From an uncultured Oscillospiraceae bacterium (lineage in GTDB: Bacteria; Bacillota; Clostridia; Oscillospirales; Acutalibacteraceae): DNA of 60,350 nt. Within the stretch, counting starts at the first letter, position 1; each line of letters starts with the position of its first letter. Below, one piece after another: positions 26,475-37,300 of the stretch. The notes below the pieces were generated by a model, which saw nothing but the letters and a program-made list of their open reading frames with translations, did no database searches and was not told the origin of the DNA. Location: the NCBI GenBank assembly GCA_900547305.1, contig URGH01000003.1:1-60350 (forward strand), given 5' to 3'. Both the position numbers and the translations under genes were made by a program.

Positions 26475-29156
26475 ATGAAAAAAGCGTTGACAGCGATAAT
26501 ACTTGCCGCGGCAATTGTTTTGGGCGGCGTTACGGCAGCCGCCGTAACGGGGAGCGTAAGCGAGGCGGACGAAGCCCCGCAGCTATTTAATGCCGTATGC
26601 GATTTTAGAACCGATATAAGCAATAACAAGCAGGTCGGGCCTTACTGGTACTATGAGTATACCACCGATATAAATAATCCCGATTGGATACGCGCCGACA
26701 GATGGGCGTGGAACAATTGGTACCCTAACACGGGCACGAGATTGGGGTATATAGGTATATCGCAAAAGGGAAGCATGCAGATAAGAAACAACGACGGCGG
26801 CATAACAGGCTTATTGCCCGCGGTTGCTTATGTGTTTATTCCCGAACGGGACGGGTTTATCGATATGTATAACAGCAAGGCGACCGTTACGGTATCAACA
26901 AACAGTGCCTATAACGCGAAACTCAGAATAACCAAAAACGGGGAGGTTATTTATCCCGAAAGCGGATGGATAACGCTTAAAAACGGAGAGTCCGCCGATT
27001 TTAAGGACCTTGAATTTCAGGCGTCGGCGGGAGATACAGTGCGTTTTGAGCTGGCTGCCGATAAGGAAATAGAAAAGGGAGAATCTCTGTATGTTACATG
27101 GAATCCCGCCTTTTTGCTTAAAGCCTCCCGCAGTGCATACGGCGGGAGCGGTATTCTTGCGCGACTCACGGCGTTTATGCGCGGAATTTTCAGCGGTCTG
27201 ACATCTTCTACGCTTGATGACGGCGCCGCGGATACCGAGGCGGCGGCGATTGAAAAAACCGGAAAATCGGCTTACGGGGTATATTCTGTTCTCGATTCGG
27301 TATACGATACCGACAAGGCGGTAAAATCAAACGCCGGCAGCGTATGGAAGTTTTCGCTTCAAAAGGATTTCTGCCCGAATTTCAAAAAGCCGAGCGGCGA
27401 TTTGCCGTTTGATTATACGGTAACCGGGAGCGGCGTGAAAATAACCGCGGATAACAGCGGCGGCGAGGTGCTCGTGGTATCGGTTTTCAAGGACGGCGGC
27501 ACATTCAGCTATCTGGGGCTGGACGGGAGCGTTACCGTTCCCGCAGCAGATGTTTGCCTGCCGTTTGACGTTCAGGTGTGCAGGGCAACCGATATATCAG
27601 CCGTTTTCAGGCTTTACGGTAATACAAATAAGACGGAGCTGACGGAAAACAATATTTTCACCGATAAAACCCTGTCTGTAAATAAAGGAAAAACGGACGC
27701 GCATATAAAGCTTTACAGTGAAAACGCGGACTCATGCTACGAGCTGTATTATTCGAGAAAGAGAACCGACAGCTTAAACGATTTGTGCGAAAGAAAAATA
27801 GTCTTCAATGCGGTGGCGGGCGAGAAAATGCGTTTCGGCTTTACCGCCCCGTATTCGGGAGAATATGAAATATCCGCACCGCTTGAAACCGACGGGAAAT
27901 CGGTAACATACCGCACGGTTATAGAATCGGGCGGCGATACATCCGTGCTGTGCGAAGAAAAGAAATATATAACCGCAGCCGCTTTTTGTACAGAGCAGGC
28001 AACGCTCAACAAGGGCGATACCGTTTGGTTTGAGGCGTATTCGGCGGACGAATGTAAAATTAACATAGGAATACCCGAATTTATTCTGAAACAGCCGAAT
28101 ACCGTGCGCGGAATAAGCTCGTATAAATATATTGCCACCGATTATGCCGAAAACAAAACGGCAAACGGCTATAAGGATTACACTAATATTTCGTCGGCGG
28201 AGAAAGTGCAGCCTGCATGGAGCTTCGGTTATTATAACGCAAATGATGAAAAAACGGATTTAAAGCCTTACAGCATAATGCGATCGGGATTTTTCTATTG
28301 CGCGCTGCCCTACTGCGTATGTGCTGACGGGAAATTGGTGACCGGTACATATGGGGTTATAGGTAATCTGTACCCAACATACGGAAGCAACGTAAAGGAT
28401 GAGAGCGTAAAGCCGCTGTATAAGCGAAACAAATTTTACGGGTGCGTGGGCACGCTTACAAACGCCTATACTGGAAATGACGAGAATATAGGCATATATA
28501 TGCGGTTTACCTCGCCTATGAACGCGAACGCAAGGCTGACGTTGACCGACGGTCAAAGCAGCATTTCGAATCTGAATACAAAAATATATCTGAACGGTAC
28601 TCTGTACGAAAGCTATACAAACGATATTTCCGCAGGAGCCGCCGTCAGCCTGCCCGCGCTTAAAAAGGGCGATAGGGTTACGCTGCTGTTTGAAAGCAGG
28701 GACGGAAGAAAGCATTTTGAATATATGGGTTCGCCTGTCGTTGAGCTTACGGGAACCTTTAAAAATATACGGCTGCTAAACGAATATACGTCGCTTTCGC
28801 AAACCGTTCGGGCGGCGGCTGACGTAGGTATAAGCCTGCCTGCGGCAGAGCATGTGGCAGGTATGAAATTCATCGGCTGGTATGCAAATGAGGAAACAGG
28901 CGTTATTAAAGCGGGCGAAGAATTTAAAACTGCGGCAGACGTTACGCTTACGGCGAAATATGTCTGTTTGGGAGATATGAACGCCGATAATAAATTGAAT
29001 GTATCCGACCTGTCGCTTATGAAAAAGCTTCTGCTTGGCGGAACAGAAAACGCCGATACGGTTTCGGATATTAATGCGGACGGCAAAACGGACATAAAGG
29101 ACCTTGTAAAAATGAAAAAGTGGATAGGTGATTTTATGTCGGATAAACTGGGATAG
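26475..29156 (+). CDS. Secreted modular surface protein with type I dockerin
   Basis: The protein has 893 residues. The signal peptide MKKALTAIILAAAIVLGGVT is followed by a beta-sandwich module similar to the last module of 3-2255 (NPDWIRADRWAWNNWYPNTG, YPESGW, GDTVRFEL, WNPAF), then several further beta modules. Near residue 795-830 an InlB/Listeria-type repeat is visible (FIGWYANEETGVIKAGEEF). From residue 833 there are two calcium-loop/helix repeats, DMNADNKLNVSDLSLMKKLL and DINADGKTDIKDLVKMKKWI, the hallmark of type I dockerin. Dockerins bind cohesins on scaffoldins, so this protein is probably displayed through such a partner encoded elsewhere. No catalytic domain was recognised; it is likely a binding component. 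Confidence 0.85.
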   Translation: MKKALTAIILAAAIVLGGVTAAAVTGSVSEADEAPQLFNAVCDFRTDISNNKQVGPYWYYEYTTDINNPDWIRADRWAWNNWYPNTGTRLGYIGISQKGSMQIRNNDGGITGLLPAVAYVFIPERDGFIDMYNSKATVTVSTNSAYNAKLRITKNGEVIYPESGWITLKNGESADFKDLEFQASAGDTVRFELAADKEIEKGESLYVTWNPAFLLKASRSAYGGSGILARLTAFMRGIFSGLTSSTLDDGAADTEAAAIEKTGKSAYGVYSVLDSVYDTDKAVKSNAGSVWKFSLQKDFCPNFKKPSGDLPFDYTVTGSGVKITADNSGGEVLVVSVFKDGGTFSYLGLDGSVTVPAADVCLPFDVQVCRATDISAVFRLYGNTNKTELTENNIFTDKTLSVNKGKTDAHIKLYSENADSCYELYYSRKRTDSLNDLCERKIVFNAVAGEKMRFGFTAPYSGEYEISAPLETDGKSVTYRTVIESGGDTSVLCEEKKYITAAAFCTEQATLNKGDTVWFEAYSADECKINIGIPEFILKQPNTVRGISSYKYIATDYAENKTANGYKDYTNISSAEKVQPAWSFGYYNANDEKTDLKPYSIMRSGFFYCALPYCVCADGKLVTGTYGVIGNLYPTYGSNVKDESVKPLYKRNKFYGCVGTLTNAYTGNDENIGIYMRFTSPMNANARLTLTDGQSSISNLNTKIYLNGTLYESYTNDISAGAAVSLPALKKGDRVTLLFESRDGRKHFEYMGSPVVELTGTFKNIRLLNEYTSLSQTVRAAADVGISLPAAEHVAGMKFIGWYANEETGVIKAGEEFKTAADVTLTAKYVCLGDMNADNKLNVSDLSLMKKLLLGGTENADTVSDINADGKTDIKDLVKMKKWIGDFMSDKLG

Positions 29157-29167
29157 GCGGGAACGGT

Positions 29168-31828
29168 ATGAAAATATTAAAAAAATGCGCTGTTTTATTT
29201 ATATGCTTATGCTTTGCGCTTAATCTGCCGTTTATTAATAACCGCGTAAAAGCCGATTACGATTCCGCATATGTGCTTAAAAGCAGTAATTACGGTGAAA
29301 CGGTGTCGCTGTGGAACGGGCTTATGGCCGCGAATGAGGATGAGCTTGAAAACGGCAAATCAAAAGCAACGCCCGGTGCGCGGAATAATTTTTACGGCGC
29401 GGCGGGTCAGGCTTTTCCCGAATCCGCTTTGGCGGACCGACAATCCCTTAAATACTATTATGAGGGAACCGATTACGCGTACGGCATAGACTCTTTGGGA
29501 AACGAAACAATTGCTTTCAGACAGTCTAACGGCGGGCTTTTTGACGCCGTTAACGGAGCGGGAAAGCTGTATTTATACGGAACCAACGGCAATTCGCTGG
29601 TTTTAACGGGCGGCGTGAAGAATTTTACCGAAACGTCCGATGAAAACGGGAACACGGTTTTAAACGTTAATTATTATTTGTCCGGCGGGGCGCAGAATTC
29701 ATCCGAGGCGGGGGTATCCTATACATTTGAAGACGCGCGTATTCTGATAAAATACAATATCAAAGCGCAAAGCACCGCCGAATTCAACCGCGCGAAATCG
29801 AAAATAGTACGCACCTACAAAAACGGATATACTTCTTCAAGAGCGCAGGTCAGCTCAAAGTGGGTGTACCCCGATAACCTCGATTACCCGTATCAGGAAT
29901 TTGACAGCCTGATATATATAGACAGGCTGACCCCGTATATCGGTATGTATACCTCTCTGTTTGATAAGAGCCTGCCTACCGAATGGAATATGACCGAAAA
30001 CATGAGCGGCAATAACATTCCGATTTATTTTGATAACGGAACGGAGCTTTCGTTTACATACGAGTATGCGGTTTCGTTTGTAAACCTGCTGTCTGAAAGG
30101 CAGTCGCCCGATTATTTGGGCGTTTTCAAATGCAAAAATTCCGATTTTGCCGCGGGAATAGCGCCGGTAACGCCCACCGACGACAATTCGACCGTTTTTA
30201 CGGGCGATTCGGTTGATTTGAATATTAACGTCACCAATCTGAAAAGCGGAAGTATAAAATTCAGTCTGCGCTACGATATAAGAAGCTACAGCGGCGCCGT
30301 TACGGCCGCGGGACTGTTTACCGATAACACCGTTCTTTCGGGTCTTGACGCCAACAGAACGGTAACCGTTTCGGGCGAATACGGTATTTATTGGCTCAAC
30401 TTATATGTTATTACCGATAGTACGGTATATTATGAGTGCTGGCCGTTTGCGCTTTTGCCCGAATATGAGTATAAATACAGCGCGTCAAGCCCGTTCGGAA
30501 TAGCGTCGGCCGCGGCGGGAAAGGTTACCGCAAACGGAAAGGAATATACGCTTTCAAAATATACGGATACGGCAAAGCTCATGCTTAAAATAGGAACGGC
30601 AAATATACGCGGCGGTGCGGAAGACGGATATTTGCAGATGATGAGCGTGCTGAAAAGCAACGGAATAACAAAAATGAACGGCGGCATAACGGATAACAAT
30701 ACCGACCCGCAAAACATTGACAATTATGTTGCAAAGTTTTTGAGCGCGGCGGAAAAGCAAAAGGAATACGTAGACGCTATGGAATGCGGCAACGAAATGA
30801 GTCTTTATTCGTTAAAGGATAAAAACGACCCCGCATATATACCGGCGGATGAGCTTTACCCCGTTTTTTACAACTGCATGTACAGACCGACATATGACGC
30901 GTTAAAGCAGAACTATCCTGATATAACCTACGTTCCCACGCAGGCGTCCGCCTGTGAGACGAGCTGGATAGAGAAGTTTTTCGGGTTCGGGGATATTCCG
31001 TCAATTTGGGATGAAATAAAGGTGCTGACCTCGCATATCTACGGAAATCCGTGGATGCCCGACGTTTACGGTATGAACAAGCCGAGCTACGGCGGAGACC
31101 TGTGGAATATTGAGGCGGGTCTGCAAAGAATAAAATCCTGCTTATCGGCTCCCGAGCATTTGGACGCAAACGGAAAGGAAAAGGATTTTTATTTAACCGA
31201 GGTGGGCTATCCTACCGCTCCGCTGAGCGAAACGTCGGTTTGCCTGCGCACACAGGCGGATTACACCGTGAGAATAGGCGCTCTCGGCGCGGCATACGGG
31301 GTGGACAGAATACAGTATTACCAGTTTTATGACAGAACCTCGTATAACGGCGGCTTTGACAATTACAGCGACCAGTATAATTACGGTTTGTTTTATAAAC
31401 AGGATTATTACGGAACAATAAAACCAAAGCCCGCGGGAATTGCTTTTGCCGTTATGACGCGCAATCTTGAAAGCATAAGGAAAGACAGCGGCAGGATTTC
31501 CGAGAAATATGACGAGGGCTACGATACGGGCGGAGTAAGGGCGTTTTCATACGATACCGATTTACACGGTAAGGTTTTCGTGGCTTATTCCAATTCCGAG
31601 ATTCTTTCCAACGGTAAGAAGAATATAAACGGCAATACCAACATGCGCACGCCGACTTTACCGTGGAACAGTCAGTGGAAAAAATACGATAATACGGTGT
31701 TCGATACCGATAATGAAGAAGTAAGGGTTATTGACATTATGGGAAATGAAACCGTATATAAGGCAGAAAACGGCAAGGTAACAATTCCTCTTACCGGGTC
31801 GCCGGTATACATATACAATATTTATTGA
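29168..31828 (+). CDS. Secreted clan GH-A-like glycosidase-type protein (paralog 2 of 3)
   Basis: The protein has 886 residues with a signal peptide (KKCAVLFICLCFALNLPFIN) and no lipobox, so it is probably released or loosely retained. The layout matches 14886-17618: a beta-rich N-terminal half, then a barrel with MECGNEMS (candidate acid/base Glu543) and LTEVGYP (candidate nucleophile Glu678), 135 residues apart, and the C-terminal domain ending in VIDIMGN and PLTGSPVYIYNIY. The SNGKKN and RTPTLPW motifs are also kept. The next gene starts within 20 bases of the stop, suggesting tandem duplication. Substrate unknown. Confidence 0.78.
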   Translation: MKILKKCAVLFICLCFALNLPFINNRVKADYDSAYVLKSSNYGETVSLWNGLMAANEDELENGKSKATPGARNNFYGAAGQAFPESALADRQSLKYYYEGTDYAYGIDSLGNETIAFRQSNGGLFDAVNGAGKLYLYGTNGNSLVLTGGVKNFTETSDENGNTVLNVNYYLSGGAQNSSEAGVSYTFEDARILIKYNIKAQSTAEFNRAKSKIVRTYKNGYTSSRAQVSSKWVYPDNLDYPYQEFDSLIYIDRLTPYIGMYTSLFDKSLPTEWNMTENMSGNNIPIYFDNGTELSFTYEYAVSFVNLLSERQSPDYLGVFKCKNSDFAAGIAPVTPTDDNSTVFTGDSVDLNINVTNLKSGSIKFSLRYDIRSYSGAVTAAGLFTDNTVLSGLDANRTVTVSGEYGIYWLNLYVITDSTVYYECWPFALLPEYEYKYSASSPFGIASAAAGKVTANGKEYTLSKYTDTAKLMLKIGTANIRGGAEDGYLQMMSVLKSNGITKMNGGITDNNTDPQNIDNYVAKFLSAAEKQKEYVDAMECGNEMSLYSLKDKNDPAYIPADELYPVFYNCMYRPTYDALKQNYPDITYVPTQASACETSWIEKFFGFGDIPSIWDEIKVLTSHIYGNPWMPDVYGMNKPSYGGDLWNIEAGLQRIKSCLSAPEHLDANGKEKDFYLTEVGYPTAPLSETSVCLRTQADYTVRIGALGAAYGVDRIQYYQFYDRTSYNGGFDNYSDQYNYGLFYKQDYYGTIKPKPAGIAFAVMTRNLESIRKDSGRISEKYDEGYDTGGVRAFSYDTDLHGKVFVAYSNSEILSNGKKNINGNTNMRTPTLPWNSQWKKYDNTVFDTDNEEVRVIDIMGNETVYKAENGKVTIPLTGSPVYIYNIY

Positions 31829-31845
31829 GCAAGGGAGAAATTAAA

Positions 31846-34320
31846 ATGAAGACCATAGACAATGTGAAAAACTGGCAATTGGCTGATGTGGAGAATATCT
31901 CGGTCGGGGATTTCAACAATGTTTCCGACAGGGAGAAATTCGGCGTTTGCCCAGGTCAGCGCGGCGATTCCGCCTTTGAAATAAAAAATGAAACGGCGGG
32001 CGACTTAAAAAGCATTAAGCGGGTAGACGGCGACTATAAATTCATATGCGCCAAGGGCGGATATTTCTACGGTATTACAAACGAAAACACCGAATTGATA
32101 GCAATAGACAAGGGCGAAAGCCTTATTCCCGTTCTTGAGGGCGCGGGCGGCATGCTTCTAAGCTCGCGCGAGAAAAAGGTTCTTTTAGAAGTCGGCGGCG
32201 TAAGGAATTTTGTTACAGGCTGCGAAGACGGAAACGAAACTGTAACGGTATATTACAATGCCGGCGGGGCCAACAAATTGGTGCGCGAGGCAAGGAACAA
32301 ATATATTTTCAGGCAAAACTGCATTTCCGTTGAGGCTTATGCGGACTGTATAGGGCTTGAAGAGCAGCCCGTTAACTGCGCCTTTGCGCGAAAGTATTTA
32401 AACACAAGCCCGGTTGTTAAAAAACGTGTTTGCTACAACTGGCTTTATCCCGAAAATAACGATTTCGCATACCGTCAGGTCGACGCGCTTTCAACCTCGG
32501 AGGTATTCGGAGATACCGCGTTTTATACATTTATCCGCGATGAAAACACCACAAACAAGTTTTACAGACTGAGCGCGCCTACTTCAAGACTGCCCGTAGT
32601 GGTGCCCAAGGATACCGTGGATTTATCCTATAAATATAATTTTGAGCTTGTGTTTACCCCCGCTTGCGCAAAGGAAAGCTACATAGCGCTGTTTTCGGGC
32701 AGAGATATGGATTTTGCGGCGGGAATTGCCTCGATTGATAAAAATGACAACAACACAATGTTTGTAGGAAAGAAACTTGCTTTGAATATCAACGTCACCA
32801 ATATTTCAAAGCGCCCCATTCGTTACAGCGTAAGATACAACATAATGGATTACTACAATAACGCCGTTGTTTCAAATATTTATTACAACAACGCTTTATC
32901 CGCGGGGGAAGCCGCCGATCATAACATTAATTTAACGCTTGAAAAGTACGGTATGTACTACCTGAATCTTTATGTAAGCGACGGAAAGAAAGAGTACAGA
33001 GAGTGCTACCCCTTTGCAATGCTTGAGGATTATAAGTTCACCGCAAGGGAAAAATCCCCGTTCGGTATAGACGCGCCGCACCACGAAACCTACGATCAGG
33101 CTACCTCAACGCTTTCCATACTCGATAAGCTCGGGGTATCCGGCATACGAATAGGCGAGGCATTTGATACAAAGGGCTTCCTTGAGCGCCTTAAAGATTA
33201 TAATATCACCGACTATTTCGGCGGTGCAGGCTGCGCCCTGAACGCAGAATCGGTTGATAAATTTAAGGAAAATCTTAAACAGACCTGTGAAACGTTTATA
33301 AAAGGCGGAAAATATTTCGTAATGGCAAACGAAACCGATTCGCCTTACAAGGCAAATTACGATACGAGCCTGAAATTCTTAAAGGAGAAGTATATTCCCT
33401 ACACATATAATGTAGCCTACGATTATATCTCGAAAAATTATCCCGATATGCTGGATAAGGTCATCTGGCAGAGCAACTGCCACGGAACAACGGAATGGCT
33501 GGAAGCATTCCACGAAACGGGGATGTGGGATAATTCGGAGTTGATAGATATACATTCATACAGCAGTCCGTCGGGCCCCGATAAGGTATTTTCAAACAAA
33601 ATGGAAAGCATGTACGCAAATACGTTTTCCAATGAATATGCGATAACGCGCTGGAAAAGACTTATAAGGCGTTACGGCGAAAAGAGACTTGTTATAACCG
33701 AAACCGGCTACCCAACCACGCCCGCGTTCGGCGATACTACCGAGATAGATATTCGTACTCAGGCGGATTTCAATACGCGAATAGCGCTGTTTTTCCTTGA
33801 GGGTAAGGCGGAATCGGTCTACTATTACTGCATGTACGACCGCACGGGCGCACTTATAGGCACAAGCGAATGGAACGAAATGTATTTCGGCGCGCTTTAC
33901 AATTACGATTACAACGGGGTATACATGCCGAAGCCGTGGGCGGCGGCGTTTGCTAATCTTACCCGCAGACTGGACGGCTACAAGGAGTGCGTTCACAACG
34001 AAAAATACGAGGAAGACGAATACGGAACACTAAGAGCGTTTGACGTGAAAAAGGAAAACGGCGAAAAACTTACCGTTCTTTGGTCAAACATTTATTTGCA
34101 GCCCAATACAACTGCGAAAGGGCGCGTAAACAGGGTTAAAAGAATTCCCATGCCCGCATGGGAAAGTCGCTGGAAAGAAAAGGAAACAAGAATCTTTGAG
34201 TCCGACCGCGATACCGTAAGGGTGGTTGACATTATGGGTAACGAAACCGTTTTAAAGGTTGAAAACGGCAAGGTTGAAATTGAGGTATCGGGTTCGCCGA
34301 TATTCGTTTACGGTATTTAA
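31846..34320 (+). CDS. Cytoplasmic clan GH-A-like glycosidase-type protein (paralog 3 of 3)
   Basis: The protein has 824 residues starting at the ATG at 31846 behind AAGGGAGA; an upstream TTG overlapping the previous stop is less likely. There is no signal peptide or lipobox, unlike its two paralogs. Candidate catalytic residues are Glu496 in VMANETDS and Glu619 in ITETGYPTTP, 123 residues apart, in the clan GH-A arrangement. The shared C-terminal domain (VVDIMGNETV, GSPIFVYGI) is intact. The conserved motif set with a different location suggests the same linkage is cut outside and again inside the cell after import. Confidence 0.76.
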   Translation: MKTIDNVKNWQLADVENISVGDFNNVSDREKFGVCPGQRGDSAFEIKNETAGDLKSIKRVDGDYKFICAKGGYFYGITNENTELIAIDKGESLIPVLEGAGGMLLSSREKKVLLEVGGVRNFVTGCEDGNETVTVYYNAGGANKLVREARNKYIFRQNCISVEAYADCIGLEEQPVNCAFARKYLNTSPVVKKRVCYNWLYPENNDFAYRQVDALSTSEVFGDTAFYTFIRDENTTNKFYRLSAPTSRLPVVVPKDTVDLSYKYNFELVFTPACAKESYIALFSGRDMDFAAGIASIDKNDNNTMFVGKKLALNINVTNISKRPIRYSVRYNIMDYYNNAVVSNIYYNNALSAGEAADHNINLTLEKYGMYYLNLYVSDGKKEYRECYPFAMLEDYKFTAREKSPFGIDAPHHETYDQATSTLSILDKLGVSGIRIGEAFDTKGFLERLKDYNITDYFGGAGCALNAESVDKFKENLKQTCETFIKGGKYFVMANETDSPYKANYDTSLKFLKEKYIPYTYNVAYDYISKNYPDMLDKVIWQSNCHGTTEWLEAFHETGMWDNSELIDIHSYSSPSGPDKVFSNKMESMYANTFSNEYAITRWKRLIRRYGEKRLVITETGYPTTPAFGDTTEIDIRTQADFNTRIALFFLEGKAESVYYYCMYDRTGALIGTSEWNEMYFGALYNYDYNGVYMPKPWAAAFANLTRRLDGYKECVHNEKYEEDEYGTLRAFDVKKENGEKLTVLWSNIYLQPNTTAKGRVNRVKRIPMPAWESRWKEKETRIFESDRDTVRVVDIMGNETVLKVENGKVEIEVSGSPIFVYGI

Positions 34321-34347
34321 GGCGCCGGATCGGGGAGTTAAATTTTT

Positions 34348-37300
34348 ATGCTGTATCAAAGAAAAAGCGAAGAACGGCTTGATTCGGAGCTGTTTAAAAA
34401 TCCCACCCGCGAGTACAGAGGCACGCCGTTTTGGTCGTGGAACGGAAAGCTGAAGCGCGAGGCTCTTACAGAGCAGATAAAGGTTTTTAAGGAAATGGGC
34501 TTCGGCGGCTTTCACGCTCATTCAAGAACGGGGCTTGATACCGAGTATTTAGGCGCGGAGTTTATGGACTGCATACGCCACTGCACTGGAATAAGCGAAA
34601 AAGAGGGTATGCTTACATGGCTTTACGATGAGGACAGATGGCCCTCGGGCTATGCGGGCGGTCTGCTCACAAAGGACCCTAAGCACAGGGCGCGTTTTTT
34701 GTGCTTTACAAGCTCCGCTATGGAAAACTCCGTCGGATTTGAGGAGGCATATATAACCGGAAAGCCTTATCTTTTGGGAGCGTACGATATAATCCTGAAA
34801 GACGGATTTATGGAAAGCTATAAAAAAATAGCAGCCGACGGTAAGGCAGAGGGGCTTAAAAAATATGCGTATGTATGCACCCCCGAAAACGACCCTTGGT
34901 TTAATAATCAAACCTACTCAAATACTTTAAGCCGGGATACAATAAAGGAATTTGTAAAGCTCACGCACGAAAAATACAAGCAGGCGGCAGGCGATAAGTT
35001 TTCAACCGTTATACCCGCAATATTTATTGACGAACCGCAGTTTACAAGAAAGCTGGCGCTTGATACCGCCCAAAGCGACAAGGCGGGAATTCTGCCATGG
35101 AGCATGGATCTTGAGGAAACGTTTTTTAAAGCCTGCGGCTGCCGTATAAGCGACAGAATACCCGAGCTTTTCCTTGAAAAGAGGGACAGCGTATCCACTG
35201 TGCGCTATAATTACCACAACCATACCGCCGAGCGCTTTGCCGAGGCGCTGGCGGATGTTTGCGGCGATTGGTGCGAACAAAACGGAATTATGCTTACGGG
35301 GCACATGGCAGATGAGGATACGCTCAGGGGGCAGAACAATTATTCGGGCGACGCCATGAGAGGCTTCCGTTCTTTCCAAATGCCCGGAATGGATATGCTG
35401 TGCAACAAGGTGTTTTTCACAACAGCCAAGCAGGCTCAGTCTGCCGCGCACCAATACGGCAGAGAGGGCGTTTTATCCGAGCTGTACGGCGTGACAAACT
35501 GGGATTTCGATTTCAGGGGGCATAAATTTCAGGGTGATTGGCAGGCGGCAATGGGAATTACCGTAAGAGTGCCGCACCTTTCCATGATGACTATGGCGGG
35601 GGAAGCAAAAAGGGATTATCCGGCTTCCATAAGCTACCAGTCGCCCTGGTATAAGGAATACGGCTATATTGAGGACCATTTTGCAAGAATCAACACCGCG
35701 CTTGTAAGGGGCGAACCGTTGGTTGACGTTGCGGTGGTGCACCCGATAGAAAGCTATTGGCTGTATTTCGGAACAAACGATCTGACCCTGAAAAGGCGCA
35801 ATGAGCTTGACGGTATGTTCGGGACGCTTTCGAAATGGTTGGTCGGTAATTTAATCGATTACGATTATATAAACGAGGCGCTTTTAACAACACAGGACGT
35901 TGAAACAGGCGACAGGCTGAAAGTCGGCAGCATAAGCTATAAAACGGTTATAGTGGCGGGCTGCGATACAATAAGGTCTTCAACGCTGAAAATTCTGAAA
36001 GATTTTTCGTCAAAGGGCGGAAACGTAATATTCGCGGGACACAAGCCTATATATATCGACGCCGAAAAAGCGGCGGACGAATATTTGGCTTCTGCCGAAG
36101 AAATACCCTTTGAGGAAAATGCCGTTATAAAAAGTGTTGAAGAGGTAAGGCGGGTCGATATTCTTAATTCCGACGGCAACCGAACCGATAATTTGGTTCA
36201 TTGTTTTAGGAAAGACGGAAAATTCAGGTGGCTGTTTGTCGCCCATTCAAAGGAGCCCGATAACAAGGACGCCTTAAACCCGCAAAATATAACCGTTAAG
36301 CTGCGTGGAGAGTACGGTGCCGAGCTTTACGATACGCTGAGCGGCGAAATATACGCCGTTCCTGTGACCGTTAAAAACGGGTTTACCGAAATAAACCGTA
36401 CCGTTTACTCTTATGACAGTCTGCTGTTAAGGCTCTGCCCCGTATCGGAAGCGAAGACTTTCGAAGACGTATGCGTTGCTCAAAAGAAAAAAACGGTAAA
36501 GTCGGCGGACGCGGTAGAATATCGGCTTGAGGAGCCTAACGTATTACTTTTGGATTACGCGGAGTATAAGCTGGATGACGAACCGTGGAACCCGAAAGAG
36601 GAAATATTAAGGCTTGATAATTCCTGCCGTAAAAAGCTGTCTTATCCGCTAAGATACGAAAGACTTGAGCAGCCGTGGGCGGTTGAAAAGGAAAAAGTAA
36701 CCCACAGGCTTTGGCTAAGGTTTGTTATTGACAGCAAAATTGAGGTTGACAACGCGTTAATAGCGCTGGAAAACGCCGAAACTGCGGAAATATATTTCAA
36801 CGGTACCGCCGTAAAATCGGAGGTATGCGGGTTTTATGTGGATAAGGATATAAAAACCGTAAATCTGCCTACGGTAAGTCCGGGCGAAAACGAGCTGATT
36901 ATCGCCATGCCGTATGCTAATCATATAAATGTTGAGTACTGCTATCTTTTAGGAGATTTCGGCGTAGAGGTTGTCGGTGAAAAAGCGCAGATTGCCGCAA
37001 AACAAAGCCTGATAAAATTCGGCGATATAACGCGGCAGGGCTTGCCGTTTTACGGCGGAAATATTACATACATATGCGATATTGAAACCGTATGCGGAGA
37101 ATTTGAGGTGAACATACCGTATTATAGGGGCTCTGTTATTTCCGTTTCGGTTGACGGTGAGAAAAAGGGGCTTATAGCTTTTGACCCATATAGGCTCAAA
37201 ATTAATACCGCGGCGGGCAGGCACAGGCTGGAAATTACCCTGTACGGTAATCGGTACAACACTTTCGGAGGATTGCATAATTCAAATAAAAAGGATATAT

